From NCBI RefSeq assembly GCF_001927245.1, contig NZ_MJUX01000002.1, forward strand, positions 186,001 to 250,000: a DNA stretch of 64,000 nucleotides, written 5' to 3'. Below, in pieces: positions 55,190 to 63,740 of the stretch (position 1 is the stretch's first letter; every line of letters starts with the position of its first letter). The translations under genes were made by a program, and so were the position numbers. The notes under the pieces are model-generated. The model made no database searches, was not told the origin of the DNA, and saw only the letters and a list, made by a program, of their open reading frames with translations. Source of the stretch: Acuticoccus yangtzensis (GTDB lineage: Bacteria; Pseudomonadota; Alphaproteobacteria; Rhizobiales; Amorphaceae).

Positions 55190-56953
55190 ATGCCACGATG
55201 CGGTGATCACACGCGGCGCCTGCAGCGCCTGCGATCCGCAGGCCTCGCCGCCATTCTCTCGGCGGTGATGCTCGGCACCGGCGGTGTGTCCGAAGCCAGC
55301 GCCCAGGCGCGCACGCTGAAGCTCTATTTCACCCACACCCGAGAAAGCATCGAGATCGTCTACAAGCGGAACGGCAGCTATGTCGGCTCCGCCCTGCGCG
55401 ACCTCAACCGCTTCCTGCGCGACTGGCGCCGCAACGAAGCCACCAAGATGGACCCCGAGCTGTTCGATCTCCTGTGGGAGATGCAGCAGGAATTCGGCGG
55501 CGGCACCATCAACGTCGTCTCCGCCTACCGCTCTCCGGCCACGAATGCGATGCTTCGCAGCCGTTCTCGCGGCGTCGCCAAGACCTCGCAGCACATGGCC
55601 GGCCGGGCGATCGACTTCTACATCAAGGGCGCCAACCTCGCGAAGCTGCGGGCCGCCGGCATGAAGCGGCAGGTCGGCGGCGTCGGCTATTATCCGACCT
55701 CCGGCAGCCCCTTCGTCCACATGGACACCGGCAGCGTGCGCGCCTGGCCGCGCATGTCGCGCGCCGAGCTCACCCGCGTCTTCCCCGACGGCAAGACGCT
55801 GCATCTTCCGTCCGACGGCAAGCCGCTCGCCGGCTATGCCGAGGCGCAGCGCCTCGAAAAAGAGGGCAAGCTCACCAAGCTGCGTGACGGCGGCGGTGGC
55901 GGCGGCAACATCTTCGCCGCGCTGTTCAGCGGCGGCTCCGGCGGGGCCGACGAAGAGGGCGACGACGAGACGATCACGCCCGCCGCGCGCACCCGCCGCC
56001 CGACCGAGACGCGCCGCCCGACCCAAGTGGCCGCCGTGCGCCGTCCCGATCCCGCACCCGCCGCACCGTCGCGTCCGGCCAACAACGGCAACGACGGCAA
56101 CAACAGCGGCAACGAAGGCGGCGGCTTCTTCCGCCAGCTTCCCAGCGTGTCGCTGGGCGGGCTGATCGGCCGCTCGCGTGACGAGACACCGGCCGAGCAG
56201 CCCTCGGTCCAGCCCGTCGCCCTGCCGGACAATCCGCTCACCGCGGTCGCGACCGAGCCCGCACCGGCGCCCGCCGCCGTGCCGACGCCGCCGCCCGCGC
56301 CGACCCCGGCCCCTCCCCCGGAGGTCGCCGAGCCGGTCGAAGATCGCCCGATCATCGTCGCCGCGCTGCCGCCGCAGCGTCCCGCGCCGCGCCGCACCCC
56401 GGCGGAGGCTCCGGCCGGCATCGCCGCCCGCGAGGCGAGCGGCACCGCGGACGACGGCCTCGGCGCCGCCGCCACCGCGCTCGGCTATGCGCGCGACGAG
56501 GGCACCATCGGGACGAGCGCCTCGCCCCAATCGGCCGTCGCCGCGATCATCCCGCGCCCGGCCGACGTCGGCGCACCTTCGCGGCGGCCGGAGTTGAGGG
56601 CGGCCCCCACGGGCGGCGCGCCGGCCACCGGCGCCGCGGCACCCGCCGCCACGCTGGCGGCGGCCCCGTCCGAGCCCGCGCCCCAGGGCCTCACGGGTGA
56701 CGCCGTCGCCGCGCTGATGACGCCGATCTACGATGCGGACCCCGTGCTGATTTCCAATCGGAGCGACCTGTCCGGCCAGGACTTCGCCGATCTGGTGGCG
56801 CCCGACCGGCGCACCGCCGCGGCCGACGGCGTTCTCCTCGCCCAAGGCTTCCTCGGCTCCGCCAAGCCGATCGGCGAAGGCGGCACCGACTGGCTCGACA
56901 CCGACCGCTTCACCGGAACCCGTGTGACGGTGTTCGCCAGCCCGAGGTCTTGA
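55190..56953 (+). CDS. DUF882/YcbK-like M15-type peptidoglycan peptidase with long Pro/Ala-rich tail
   Basis: 587 residues from ATG 55190; a TTG at 55160 after GGGGG is an alternative. Signal peptide ends ASAQA. Residues about 40-210 form the peptidase domain with the zinc-site motifs SQHMAGRAIDFYI and GSPFVHMDTGSVRAW. The remaining 370 residues are low complexity, rich in Pro, Ala and Arg, with little predicted structure. It probably trims peptide stems in the periplasm; together with the L,D-transpeptidase upstream it suggests a wall-remodelling pair. Confidence 0.88.
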   Translation: MPRCGDHTRRLQRLRSAGLAAILSAVMLGTGGVSEASAQARTLKLYFTHTRESIEIVYKRNGSYVGSALRDLNRFLRDWRRNEATKMDPELFDLLWEMQQEFGGGTINVVSAYRSPATNAMLRSRSRGVAKTSQHMAGRAIDFYIKGANLAKLRAAGMKRQVGGVGYYPTSGSPFVHMDTGSVRAWPRMSRAELTRVFPDGKTLHLPSDGKPLAGYAEAQRLEKEGKLTKLRDGGGGGGNIFAALFSGGSGGADEEGDDETITPAARTRRPTETRRPTQVAAVRRPDPAPAAPSRPANNGNDGNNSGNEGGGFFRQLPSVSLGGLIGRSRDETPAEQPSVQPVALPDNPLTAVATEPAPAPAAVPTPPPAPTPAPPPEVAEPVEDRPIIVAALPPQRPAPRRTPAEAPAGIAAREASGTADDGLGAAATALGYARDEGTIGTSASPQSAVAAIIPRPADVGAPSRRPELRAAPTGGAPATGAAAPAATLAAAPSEPAPQGLTGDAVAALMTPIYDADPVLISNRSDLSGQDFADLVAPDRRTAAADGVLLAQGFLGSAKPIGEGGTDWLDTDRFTGTRVTVFASPRS

Positions 56954-56979
56954 GCACCACGCCCCTCTGAGCCCTACGA

Positions 56980-57011
56980 AAAAGCCCCGCACAGCGATGC
57001 GCGGGGCTTTT
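56980..57011. terminator. Bidirectional rho-independent terminator
   Basis: AAAAGCCCCGC (56980-56990) and GCGGGGCTTTT (57001-57011) form an 11-bp stem with a 10-base loop and A/T flanks on both sides. It separates the converging DUF882 gene and gapR. This is the only classical terminator with T-runs in both directions seen in the window. Confidence 0.92.
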
Positions 57012-57066
57012 CATCGTTCGGGAGCCGCACCGCCGGGCGCGGCACCCCGTTGGCCGTGCGGCCCTG

Positions 57067-57342
57067 TCAGGCGGCCTCGCGCTCGATGCGCTCGCCGGTG
57101 AAGCGCATGCCGAGCGCCTCCATGTAGAGATCGAGGATCGCCTCGAACTCGGTGCGCTCGTTCGGCTCCTGCTTGCGCAGTTTCACGATCTGGCGCAGCA
57201 CCTTCGTGTCGAAGCCGTTGGCCTTCGCCTCGGCATAGACGTCCTTGATATCGTCGGCGATGCCCTGCTTCTCTTCTTCGAGACGCTCGATCCGCTCAAC
57301 GATCGTGCGCAGCTGGTCGCCAGCCACTCCTTCGTCGACCAT
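57067..57342 (-). CDS. gapR: GapR, nucleoid-associated DNA-binding protein (DUF2312)
   Basis: 91 residues from ATG 57342 (MVDEGVAGD), with GGAGGG just upstream; a GTG at 57354 is less likely. The sequence is a helical coiled coil, [20 protein letters not shown] through [20 protein letters not shown], nearly the family consensus. GapR in Caulobacter clamps overtwisted, AT-rich DNA and supports replication and topoisomerase activity. Conserved throughout alphaproteobacteria. Confidence 0.95.
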   Translation of the reverse strand: MVDEGVAGDQLRTIVERIERLEEEKQGIADDIKDVYAEAKANGFDTKVLRQIVKLRKQEPNERTEFEAILDLYMEALGMRFTGERIEREAA

Positions 57343-58067
57343 CAGTCCCTCCACTCAATTGACGCGATCGAGTTTCATGCCAGATGGCTAACGATCAATT
57401 GCGCCGATCGAGTCATCCCCACTGTCCGCCCAATTCATCCCGTTAACGTTGCGGATATCTTAACGAGCGTGTCCTCGACGCCGCGACGGGCCGGGTTTGC
57501 GGCGCGATGGGATGGCAAGCCCTTCCGTGTCCCGCTCATGCATTGCAGGGCTGACCGCCGACGGGTCCGGCGCGGCCAGATTTTTGGCCGCGCGGGGTTT
57601 CATGGCGATGCAAAGATGGTACAGCGGGGCACAAAATAGGTGGAATGCAAAAATATATTTCCGCCTCGTGATGCACGACCGGTCGCTGGGGCTGTGGCCT
57701 TTCAAGGTAGTTCACAAATGTTTCCTGCCCTATATGCCCAGCTTCAAAGGATGGATCATGGCTCAGAAGATTATTTCGCGTCAGCCCCTAGAAACAATTT
57801 GCAGTGTTGCCGATAATCATGTGTCAAGGATAATGAGAGAACCCTGTGGACATATCAGCCTGACGAAAGCCTGATGGACTATCTACGAGTAAGATTCAGT
57901 TGCGGTGGTGATTCGGGGCACTTAACCCCCACGCTTAGACGCTTGGGCCGCCGGAGCTGGCGCTCGGCGCCGGCAATTGACAAGCCGCGAGCAAGCTCGC
58001 ATGAACACCGCGGTCAAGCGCCGCGAACCAGTTTATGATGAACGAAAAATAGGACGGCTCGCTGCAG
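57343..58067. other. 725-base spacer, AT-richer than the rest, no recognised gene
   Basis: The gapR promoter should lie at the left end. At 57570-57593 a perfect 9-bp stem (GCGCGGCCA/TGGCCGCGC, loop GATTTT) occurs. From about 57610 to 57900 base composition falls well below the genome norm, with runs such as ATGCAAAAATATATTTCC and AAACAATTTGCAGTG. A 125-codon open frame crosses it but has no family features or ribosome site. I cannot assign an RNA gene; it could be a foreign remnant or a regulatory/structural region. Confidence 0.5.
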
Positions 58068-58526
58068 ATGTTTCGACTTCCCCGCCGCGTCTTGACGGGC
58101 TCGCTCGTCTTCCTCCTCACGACTTTCGCGGCCATCGTCTCCGGTACGACCGACGCTTCCGCTGAGCTTCGTCTCTGCAACAAGACTCCGGTCCAAGTCG
58201 GTATCGCCATCGGCTATCGGAACAACGAAGAGTGGGTCAGCGAAGGGTGGTGGAACCTCGACGCTGAGTCATGTCAGGTTGTGGTCGACGGCCCTCTCCC
58301 GTCCAGGTATTATTATCTCTACGCCCTCGACTATGAAGAGGGTGGCGCCTGGGGAGGGACGGCCTTCATGTGCACCTCGGATAAAGAGTTCACCATCCAA
58401 GGCACCAACAATTGTGTAGCACGCGGTTACGAACGCCGCGGTTTCGTCGAAGTCGACACAGGTGACCGACTGTCTTGGACCGTTCAGCTGACTGAACGCC
58501 CGAAGGCCGGTATCGGCGGCGAATGA
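58068..58526 (+). CDS. DUF1036 exported protein
   Basis: 152 residues. Signal peptide ends DASAE near residue 33. The mature domain begins LRLCNKTPVQVGIAIGYR and includes EGWWNLDAESC and AFMCTSDKEFTI, the DUF1036 pattern with paired cysteines. Its stop overlaps the pyruvate kinase start (ATGA), an association seen widely in alphaproteobacteria, although the functional link is unknown. Confidence 0.88.
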   Translation: MFRLPRRVLTGSLVFLLTTFAAIVSGTTDASAELRLCNKTPVQVGIAIGYRNNEEWVSEGWWNLDAESCQVVVDGPLPSRYYYLYALDYEEGGAWGGTAFMCTSDKEFTIQGTNNCVARGYERRGFVEVDTGDRLSWTVQLTERPKAGIGGE

Positions 58527-59953
58527 TCCGGGCGCGGCGGGTCCGCGTCGTCGCCACTCTAGGTCCGGCATCTTCTGAGCAAGCTCAGATCGAAGCTCTC
58601 CACCGGGCCGGAGCCGACGTGTTCCGGATCAATATGAGCCACTCCGACCATGCGCTCCTGCGCACAATGGTCTCCCGCATCAGAGCGGTCGAGACCGCGG
58701 TCGGCTCTCCCATCACCATCCTGGCGGACCTTCAAGGCCCCAAACTGCGCGTCGGCACATTCGCCGACGGTCCGGTCACCTTGACCGAAGGCGCCACATT
58801 CACCCTCGACTCCGACAAGTCCCCTGGCGACGACACGCGGGTCCACCTCCCCCATCCGGAGATCCTGCGCGCGCTCGCCCCCGGCCACCGCCTGCTGCTC
58901 GACGATGGCAAGATCGCCCTCAAGGTCACCGAGGCGTCGGCGGATAAGGCCGTCACCGTCGTCACCGTCGGCGGCAAGCTGTCCAACCGCAAAGGCGTCA
59001 GCTGCCCCGACACGCTGATCGCCCTCGGCGCGCTGACGCCGAAGGACCGCTCCGACCTCGAAGCCGCGCTGGATGCCGAGGTCGACTGGATCGCCCTCTC
59101 CTTCATTCAGCGCCCGGAGGACCTCGCCGAGGCCCGCAAGGTCGCCCGCGGCCGCGCCGGTATCCTCGCCAAGATCGAGAAGCCCCAGGCGATCGAACGG
59201 CTGGACGAGATCATCGAGCTGTCCGACGCGCTGATGGTTGCCCGCGGCGATCTCGGCGTGGAGATGCCTCTCGCCGAGGTGCCGATCCTGCAGAAGCGCA
59301 TCATCCGCGCCTCGCGCGCGGCCGGCAAGCCCGTCGTCGTGGCGACGCAGATGCTGGAGTCGATGATCACCGCCCCGGTGCCCACCCGCGCCGAGGTGTC
59401 CGACGTCGCCAACGCCGTCTACGAAGGCGCCGACGCGGTGATGCTGTCCGCCGAATCCGCCGCCGGCCAGTACACGGTCGAGGCGGTGACGACGATGGAC
59501 CGCGTCGCCCGCTCGGTGGAGGCGGACGACTCCTACCCCGCCATCCTCGCCGCCCAGCGGATCGAGCCTGACGCGACAGGGGCGGACGCCCTTGCCGCCG
59601 CCGCCCGCCAGATCGCCGAGACGCTGAGCGTCAAAGTCATCGCCTCCTACACGTCGTCCGGATCCACCGTGATCCGCGTCGCGCGGGAGCGGCCCGCGGC
59701 GCAGATCCTGGCGCTTTGCCCGCAGATCGCCACGGCGCGGCGGCTCGGCATCGTCTGGGGCGTCACCTGCGTCGGCGCCTCCACCTCGCGCGAGCTGGAG
59801 GACTTCATCGCCGAGGCGGGCGCGCGCATCGTCGAGCTCGACATGGGGCGCACCGGCGACAGGCTGATCGCCGTGGCCGGCGTCCCGCTGGACGTTCCGG
59901 GCGTCACCAACCTCCTGCAGCTCGCCTTCGTCCGCTCGCCGGACGAACGCTGA
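58523..59953 (+). CDS. pyk: Pyruvate kinase
   Basis: 476 residues. Substrate and metal motifs: RINMSHSDH, LADLQGPKLRVG, AKIEKPQAIERLDEI (catalytic Lys), MVARGDLGVEMPLAEVP and AVMLSAESAAGQYTVEAV. The B domain and the C-terminal regulatory domain are complete. Converts phosphoenolpyruvate and ADP to pyruvate and ATP. Coupled by ATGA overlap to the DUF1036 gene. Confidence 0.97.
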   Translation: MIRARRVRVVATLGPASSEQAQIEALHRAGADVFRINMSHSDHALLRTMVSRIRAVETAVGSPITILADLQGPKLRVGTFADGPVTLTEGATFTLDSDKSPGDDTRVHLPHPEILRALAPGHRLLLDDGKIALKVTEASADKAVTVVTVGGKLSNRKGVSCPDTLIALGALTPKDRSDLEAALDAEVDWIALSFIQRPEDLAEARKVARGRAGILAKIEKPQAIERLDEIIELSDALMVARGDLGVEMPLAEVPILQKRIIRASRAAGKPVVVATQMLESMITAPVPTRAEVSDVANAVYEGADAVMLSAESAAGQYTVEAVTTMDRVARSVEADDSYPAILAAQRIEPDATGADALAAAARQIAETLSVKVIASYTSSGSTVIRVARERPAAQILALCPQIATARRLGIVWGVTCVGASTSRELEDFIAEAGARIVELDMGRTGDRLIAVAGVPLDVPGVTNLLQLAFVRSPDER

Positions 59954-60044
59954 CACGGACCCGCAACTCAATCTCTGATTGAAATACCGTCATAAACGCG
60001 ATTTACTGCGGCGTCCCGACATGCGGACAGGGAGCCCGCCGCGG

Positions 60045-62270
60045 ATGCGTTCCTCACTCGCCCTGCCCCGGCGCCTCGTCCGCCGCCCCGCCCAGCGGGA
60101 CGATGCCCACCGGCGCCCCTTCCCCGCCGCACCTGATCCGGCCGACTTAACCGCAGACGACGCCGGCCGCCACCGGACCGCCAGGACGGTACCGTTGGAC
60201 GCGCCTCTCGCCGCCTTCTTCGCCGCCCAGCCCGGTGCCGCGGGGGAGCCGAACGCCCGCGCCAATGCGGGCACAAGGGCCGGCGCGCCCGGGGACACAA
60301 GCGCCGGTGCGCAGACAACCGACGGTGCCGCGGCGCAGTCCCGGCCGCCCCCGCGGCCGACACCTAGTCCCATCCTGTCGCCGCGGGCAGCCTGCTTCGC
60401 CCTCGCCGCCGCCAACCGGACACCCGGCGCCCGCCAGCGCCGCACCCCGCTGGAGGACATCGCCGCCGTCATCGCCGATGCCGAGCCGCAAGACTGCCTG
60501 GACGCCGCCTTCGCCAGCGAGAGCCACCGCCCGTCCGGCGTCCGCCGCGCCGCCCGGCGGGCCGAAACCAGCCCGCCCCCCTTCCGCGACGTCGACTATT
60601 TCGCCGCGCTGGCCCGCTGGCTCGGCTGCGGCTTCGAGCGCGGCCCCGCCCTCACCGAACTCGCCAAGCGCCAGCGCCTCGCCATGACGACCAGCGACGA
60701 CGGCATCGTTGTGCGCGGCTACCGCGGCACGAAACCCTTCGTCGCCATCGTCCCGGCACCGACCTGGCTACCTCACCTCGCCGCGCTCATCGCCGCCAAG
60801 CCGGAGCTTGCCGGGCAGGTGGTCATCGTGCCGCCCCAAGCCATCGTCGAGGCGCTGGGCGGCGACGGACCCACCGTGTCCTACGGCCGCCTCACCCCGC
60901 TCCACGGCGTCGCCGACCGTGACCTTGCCGACCGCGTCATCACCCCGGCCCAGGCCGCCGTGCTCGGCACGGTCGGGGCGGTCCTGCTGCTCGCCCTCCT
61001 CACCCAGCCGATCGCCAGCCTCTTCGCCCTCCTCATCGCGATGACGGTCATCCTCATTTTCTACGCCTCCAGCCGGGCGATGGCGCTGGCGGTCTCCGTC
61101 AGCGGTGCCCCGCTGCGCCGCCGCCTCCGCGCAGGCGAGCTGCCGGACTATTCGATCCTCATCCCGCTCTACAAGGAGGACGACGGCCTCAAGCACCTCG
61201 TCACCGCCCTCACCCGGCTCGACTATCCGCCCGACAAGCTGGACATCCAGTTCCTGGTCGAGGCGGACGATACGCTCACCCAGCGCGCCATCCTGCGCGA
61301 CGCGGCGGCGCTCACCTGCCGCATGACGCTCGTTCCGGCGGGTCATCCGCGCACCAAGCCGCGCGCGCTCAACGTGGGCCTGCGCCAGGCGCGCGGCAGC
61401 CTCGTCACCATCTTCGACGCGGAGGACCGGCCGGACCCCAAGCAGCTCAGGATCGCCGCCGAGACCTTCGCCGCCGCCTCGCCGAGCCTCGCCGCCGTAC
61501 AGGCCCACCTCACCATCGACCACATCAGCGACAATTGGCTGACGAAGATGTTCGCCATCGAATATGCCTGCCTCTTCGACCACATCTTGCCGATGGTGGC
61601 GGCGCAGGGCCGGCTGCTGCTGCTCGGCGGCACCTCCAACCATTTCCGGACCGACGCGCTGATCGAAGCCGGCGGATGGGACCCCTACAACGTCACCGAG
61701 GACGCCGACCTCGCCGTGCGCCTCTGCCGCAAGGGCTACCGCATCGCGATGATCGACAGCCACACCTGGGAGGAGGCGCCCGTCACCGTGCAGGCGTGGC
61801 TGAAGCAGAGGTCGCGCTGGTTCAAGGGCTTCATCCAGACGTGGCTCGTCCACAACCGCCACCCGCTCGCCTTCGTGCGCGAGGCGGGCCTCGCCGACGC
61901 GCTGGTGTTCCACGTCTTCATCCTCGGCGCGCTCACGGCGGCGGTCGCCCACTGCGCCTTCGTGCTGCAGCTCGGCCTGCTGCTCTTGGGCGAGCCGGTG
62001 CTCTACGGCCAGTCCATCTGGCTCGGCGGCCTGCAGACGCTCGCCATCGCCGTCGGCTACGGCACCAGTTTCATCCTCGGCATGCAGAGCATTCAGCGGC
62101 GCCGCAGCGGCGCCATCAGCCCCTTCGCCGTCGCCTGGTTTCCGGTCTACTGGGTGCTGATGGGCGCCGCCGTGCTGATCGCCATCCACGATATCGTGCG
62201 CATGCCGCACCACTGGCGCAAGACGACGCACGGTGTCGCCGCACGCCCGCGCCGCGTCGCGTCCCCATGA
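60045..62270 (+). CDS. Membrane-bound processive glycosyltransferase, GT2 family
   Basis: 741 residues from ATG 60045 (MRSSLALP), with GGGAG about ten bases upstream; ATG 60021 is also in frame. The first 150 residues are Pro/Ala/Arg-rich and probably disordered, followed by a small domain (180-280) seen in rhizobial glycan synthases, and two membrane helices. The GT2 domain has YSILIPLYKEDDG, the metal motif FDAEDRPDP (about 456), TEDADLAVRLCRKGY (about 550) and QRSRWFKGFIQTW (588). C-terminal helices follow. The QxxRW motif predicts polymer synthesis at the inner membrane. No PilZ domain. Confidence 0.85.
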   Translation: MRSSLALPRRLVRRPAQRDDAHRRPFPAAPDPADLTADDAGRHRTARTVPLDAPLAAFFAAQPGAAGEPNARANAGTRAGAPGDTSAGAQTTDGAAAQSRPPPRPTPSPILSPRAACFALAAANRTPGARQRRTPLEDIAAVIADAEPQDCLDAAFASESHRPSGVRRAARRAETSPPPFRDVDYFAALARWLGCGFERGPALTELAKRQRLAMTTSDDGIVVRGYRGTKPFVAIVPAPTWLPHLAALIAAKPELAGQVVIVPPQAIVEALGGDGPTVSYGRLTPLHGVADRDLADRVITPAQAAVLGTVGAVLLLALLTQPIASLFALLIAMTVILIFYASSRAMALAVSVSGAPLRRRLRAGELPDYSILIPLYKEDDGLKHLVTALTRLDYPPDKLDIQFLVEADDTLTQRAILRDAAALTCRMTLVPAGHPRTKPRALNVGLRQARGSLVTIFDAEDRPDPKQLRIAAETFAAASPSLAAVQAHLTIDHISDNWLTKMFAIEYACLFDHILPMVAAQGRLLLLGGTSNHFRTDALIEAGGWDPYNVTEDADLAVRLCRKGYRIAMIDSHTWEEAPVTVQAWLKQRSRWFKGFIQTWLVHNRHPLAFVREAGLADALVFHVFILGALTAAVAHCAFVLQLGLLLLGEPVLYGQSIWLGGLQTLAIAVGYGTSFILGMQSIQRRRSGAISPFAVAWFPVYWVLMGAAVLIAIHDIVRMPHHWRKTTHGVAARPRRVASP

Positions 62271-62286
62271 CGCGGCCCGGCCACGC

Positions 62287-62595
62287 TCAGTCGGCGGCCT
62301 TGCGGGCCACCTCGCTGGTGCGCCCGTGGCCGAGCTTGCGCAGCTCCCGCGCCAGCCGGATCGACGGTTTGGCCGCAAACAGCACCGAGCCCACGAGGAA
62401 CGCCCATGTGCCGGCCACCATCGTCGCCTCCCAGAAGAACAGCACCGATCCGACGACGAAGCAGAGCGCGGCCCCGAAGTCGACCAGCGTGTAGGCGATC
62501 TCGAACGCCGCGTAGGCCCGCCGCTCGCGGTGCGACAGGCCCTCGTTGGAGTGCGGCTCGAACATGTGCCGCCGTTCGTGCGCTTTGGTCGCCAT
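62287..62595 (-). CDS. YrhK-domain membrane protein
   Basis: 102 residues with two membrane helices (AYTLVDFGAALCFVVGSVLFF and ATMVAGTWAFLVGSVLFAA, cut here at their ends) and the YrhK pattern HERRHMFEPHS before them. Function unknown for the family. It converges with the GT2 gene, 16 bases between stops. Confidence 0.75.
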   Translation of the reverse strand: MATKAHERRHMFEPHSNEGLSHRERRAYAAFEIAYTLVDFGAALCFVVGSVLFFWEATMVAGTWAFLVGSVLFAAKPSIRLARELRKLGHGRTSEVARKAAD

Positions 62596-62788
62596 CTCAG
62601 CCTCCTGAAGTCACCGGTGAACATGACCGGGGTGCGACAGCGGGCCGCCCGATGCAACCCCGGCCCCTCCCCCACCCGGCCGCAGCCCCGCACGCCGTCT
62701 CCCCGCGGCAAAAGTGGCTCTCCCGGTGTCGCCATCACCGCCACGGCGCCTATCATTCCCCCAACGACCAACGCGACAGGACTCGATC

Positions 62789-63277
62789 ATGGACGTCGAA
62801 CTCACCGTCTACCTCGCCGGGGAAATCCATTCCGACTGGCGCGACCAGATCGCCGACGGCATCGACGAGCACGACCTGCCCGTCGACCTGACCGGCCCTG
62901 TGACGGACCACAGCGCGTCTGACGATTGCGGCGTCACCATCCTCGGCGCCGAGGAGAACCCGTTCTGGAAGGACCACAAGGGCGCCAAGTTGAACGCCAT
63001 GCGCACGCGCACCCTCATCAACGAGGCCGACCTCGTGGTGGTCCGCTTCGGCGACCAGTACAAGCAGTGGAACGCCGCGTTCGACGCCGGATATGCCGCA
63101 GCCCTCGGTACCCCCTACATCGTCCTCCACGCCAAGGAGCACACCCACGCCTTGAAGGAGGTCGACGCCGAGGCCATGGCCGTGTGCGAGACGACCGAGC
63201 AGGTGGTGGCGATCCTGCGCTACATCACGCGTGGCGAATTGGTGCGACCGAGCCCCACACTTTCCGTGGTACGCTGA
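62789..63277 (+). CDS. ytoQ: YtoQ-family protein
   Basis: 162 residues. The start VYLAGEIHSDWRDQIADGI and the stretch TDHSASDDCGVTILGAEENPF, taken with VVVRFGDQYKQWNAAFDAGYA, match the YtoQ family, which resembles nucleoside 2-deoxyribosyltransferases and sugar-nucleotide binding proteins. True activity is not established. Not clearly linked to either neighbour. Confidence 0.85.
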   Translation: MDVELTVYLAGEIHSDWRDQIADGIDEHDLPVDLTGPVTDHSASDDCGVTILGAEENPFWKDHKGAKLNAMRTRTLINEADLVVVRFGDQYKQWNAAFDAGYAAALGTPYIVLHAKEHTHALKEVDAEAMAVCETTEQVVAILRYITRGELVRPSPTLSVVR

Positions 63278-63400
63278 CCACGCGCGCCCGGCTTCTGACG
63301 GACCCGCGCGGCGCGGCCGGGTTCGGCCCCGTCTTGCCCGCCCCTTCCTCCGTCGCGCGACACCGGCGGCCCACCCCTCGCCTCGCCGGACTGCCCCGTC

Positions 63401-63625
63401 ATGACCAAGATCATCTCGACCATCGTCATCCTCGCGATCATCGCCCACATGATCCGCCCGCTCGGCCTTCCGGGGCTGAAGCGTCGGGCGGATGCGTGGA
63501 AGCTCGTTCTCATCGCCTTCGCGGTGATCGCCATCACCATCCTCGTCCGGCCCGAGCCGTCGGCTGACCTCCCCGCCGGAGCAGGACCCGCCGTCGCTCT
63601 CCCGGCGCCGCTTCCCGCCGCTTGA
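63401..63625 (+). CDS. Small membrane protein, hypothetical
   Basis: 74 residues with two short hydrophobic helices (IISTIVILAIIAHMI and WKLVLIAFAVIAITILV) and a Pro/Ala-rich end. No recognised family and no strong ribosome site (GCCCCGTC upstream), but codon use and hydrophobic pattern look genuine. Lies 123 bases after ytoQ. Confidence 0.5.
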   Translation: MTKIISTIVILAIIAHMIRPLGLPGLKRRADAWKLVLIAFAVIAITILVRPEPSADLPAGAGPAVALPAPLPAA

Positions 63626-63740
63626 GCCGGACGGCGCCCCGCGCCACGGGAATTCGCCGCATCCGCCGCGCCCTGGAAGTTCCGCCCGCGCCCCCTCACC
63701 TATCATTGCAGGATAAGGTGAAGCGCGACGGAGACCTTTC

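Noticed and set aside
57497-57874. 125-codon open frame in the AT-richer spacer
   Set aside because: No ribosome site, no recognisable domain, and codon use unlike its neighbours.
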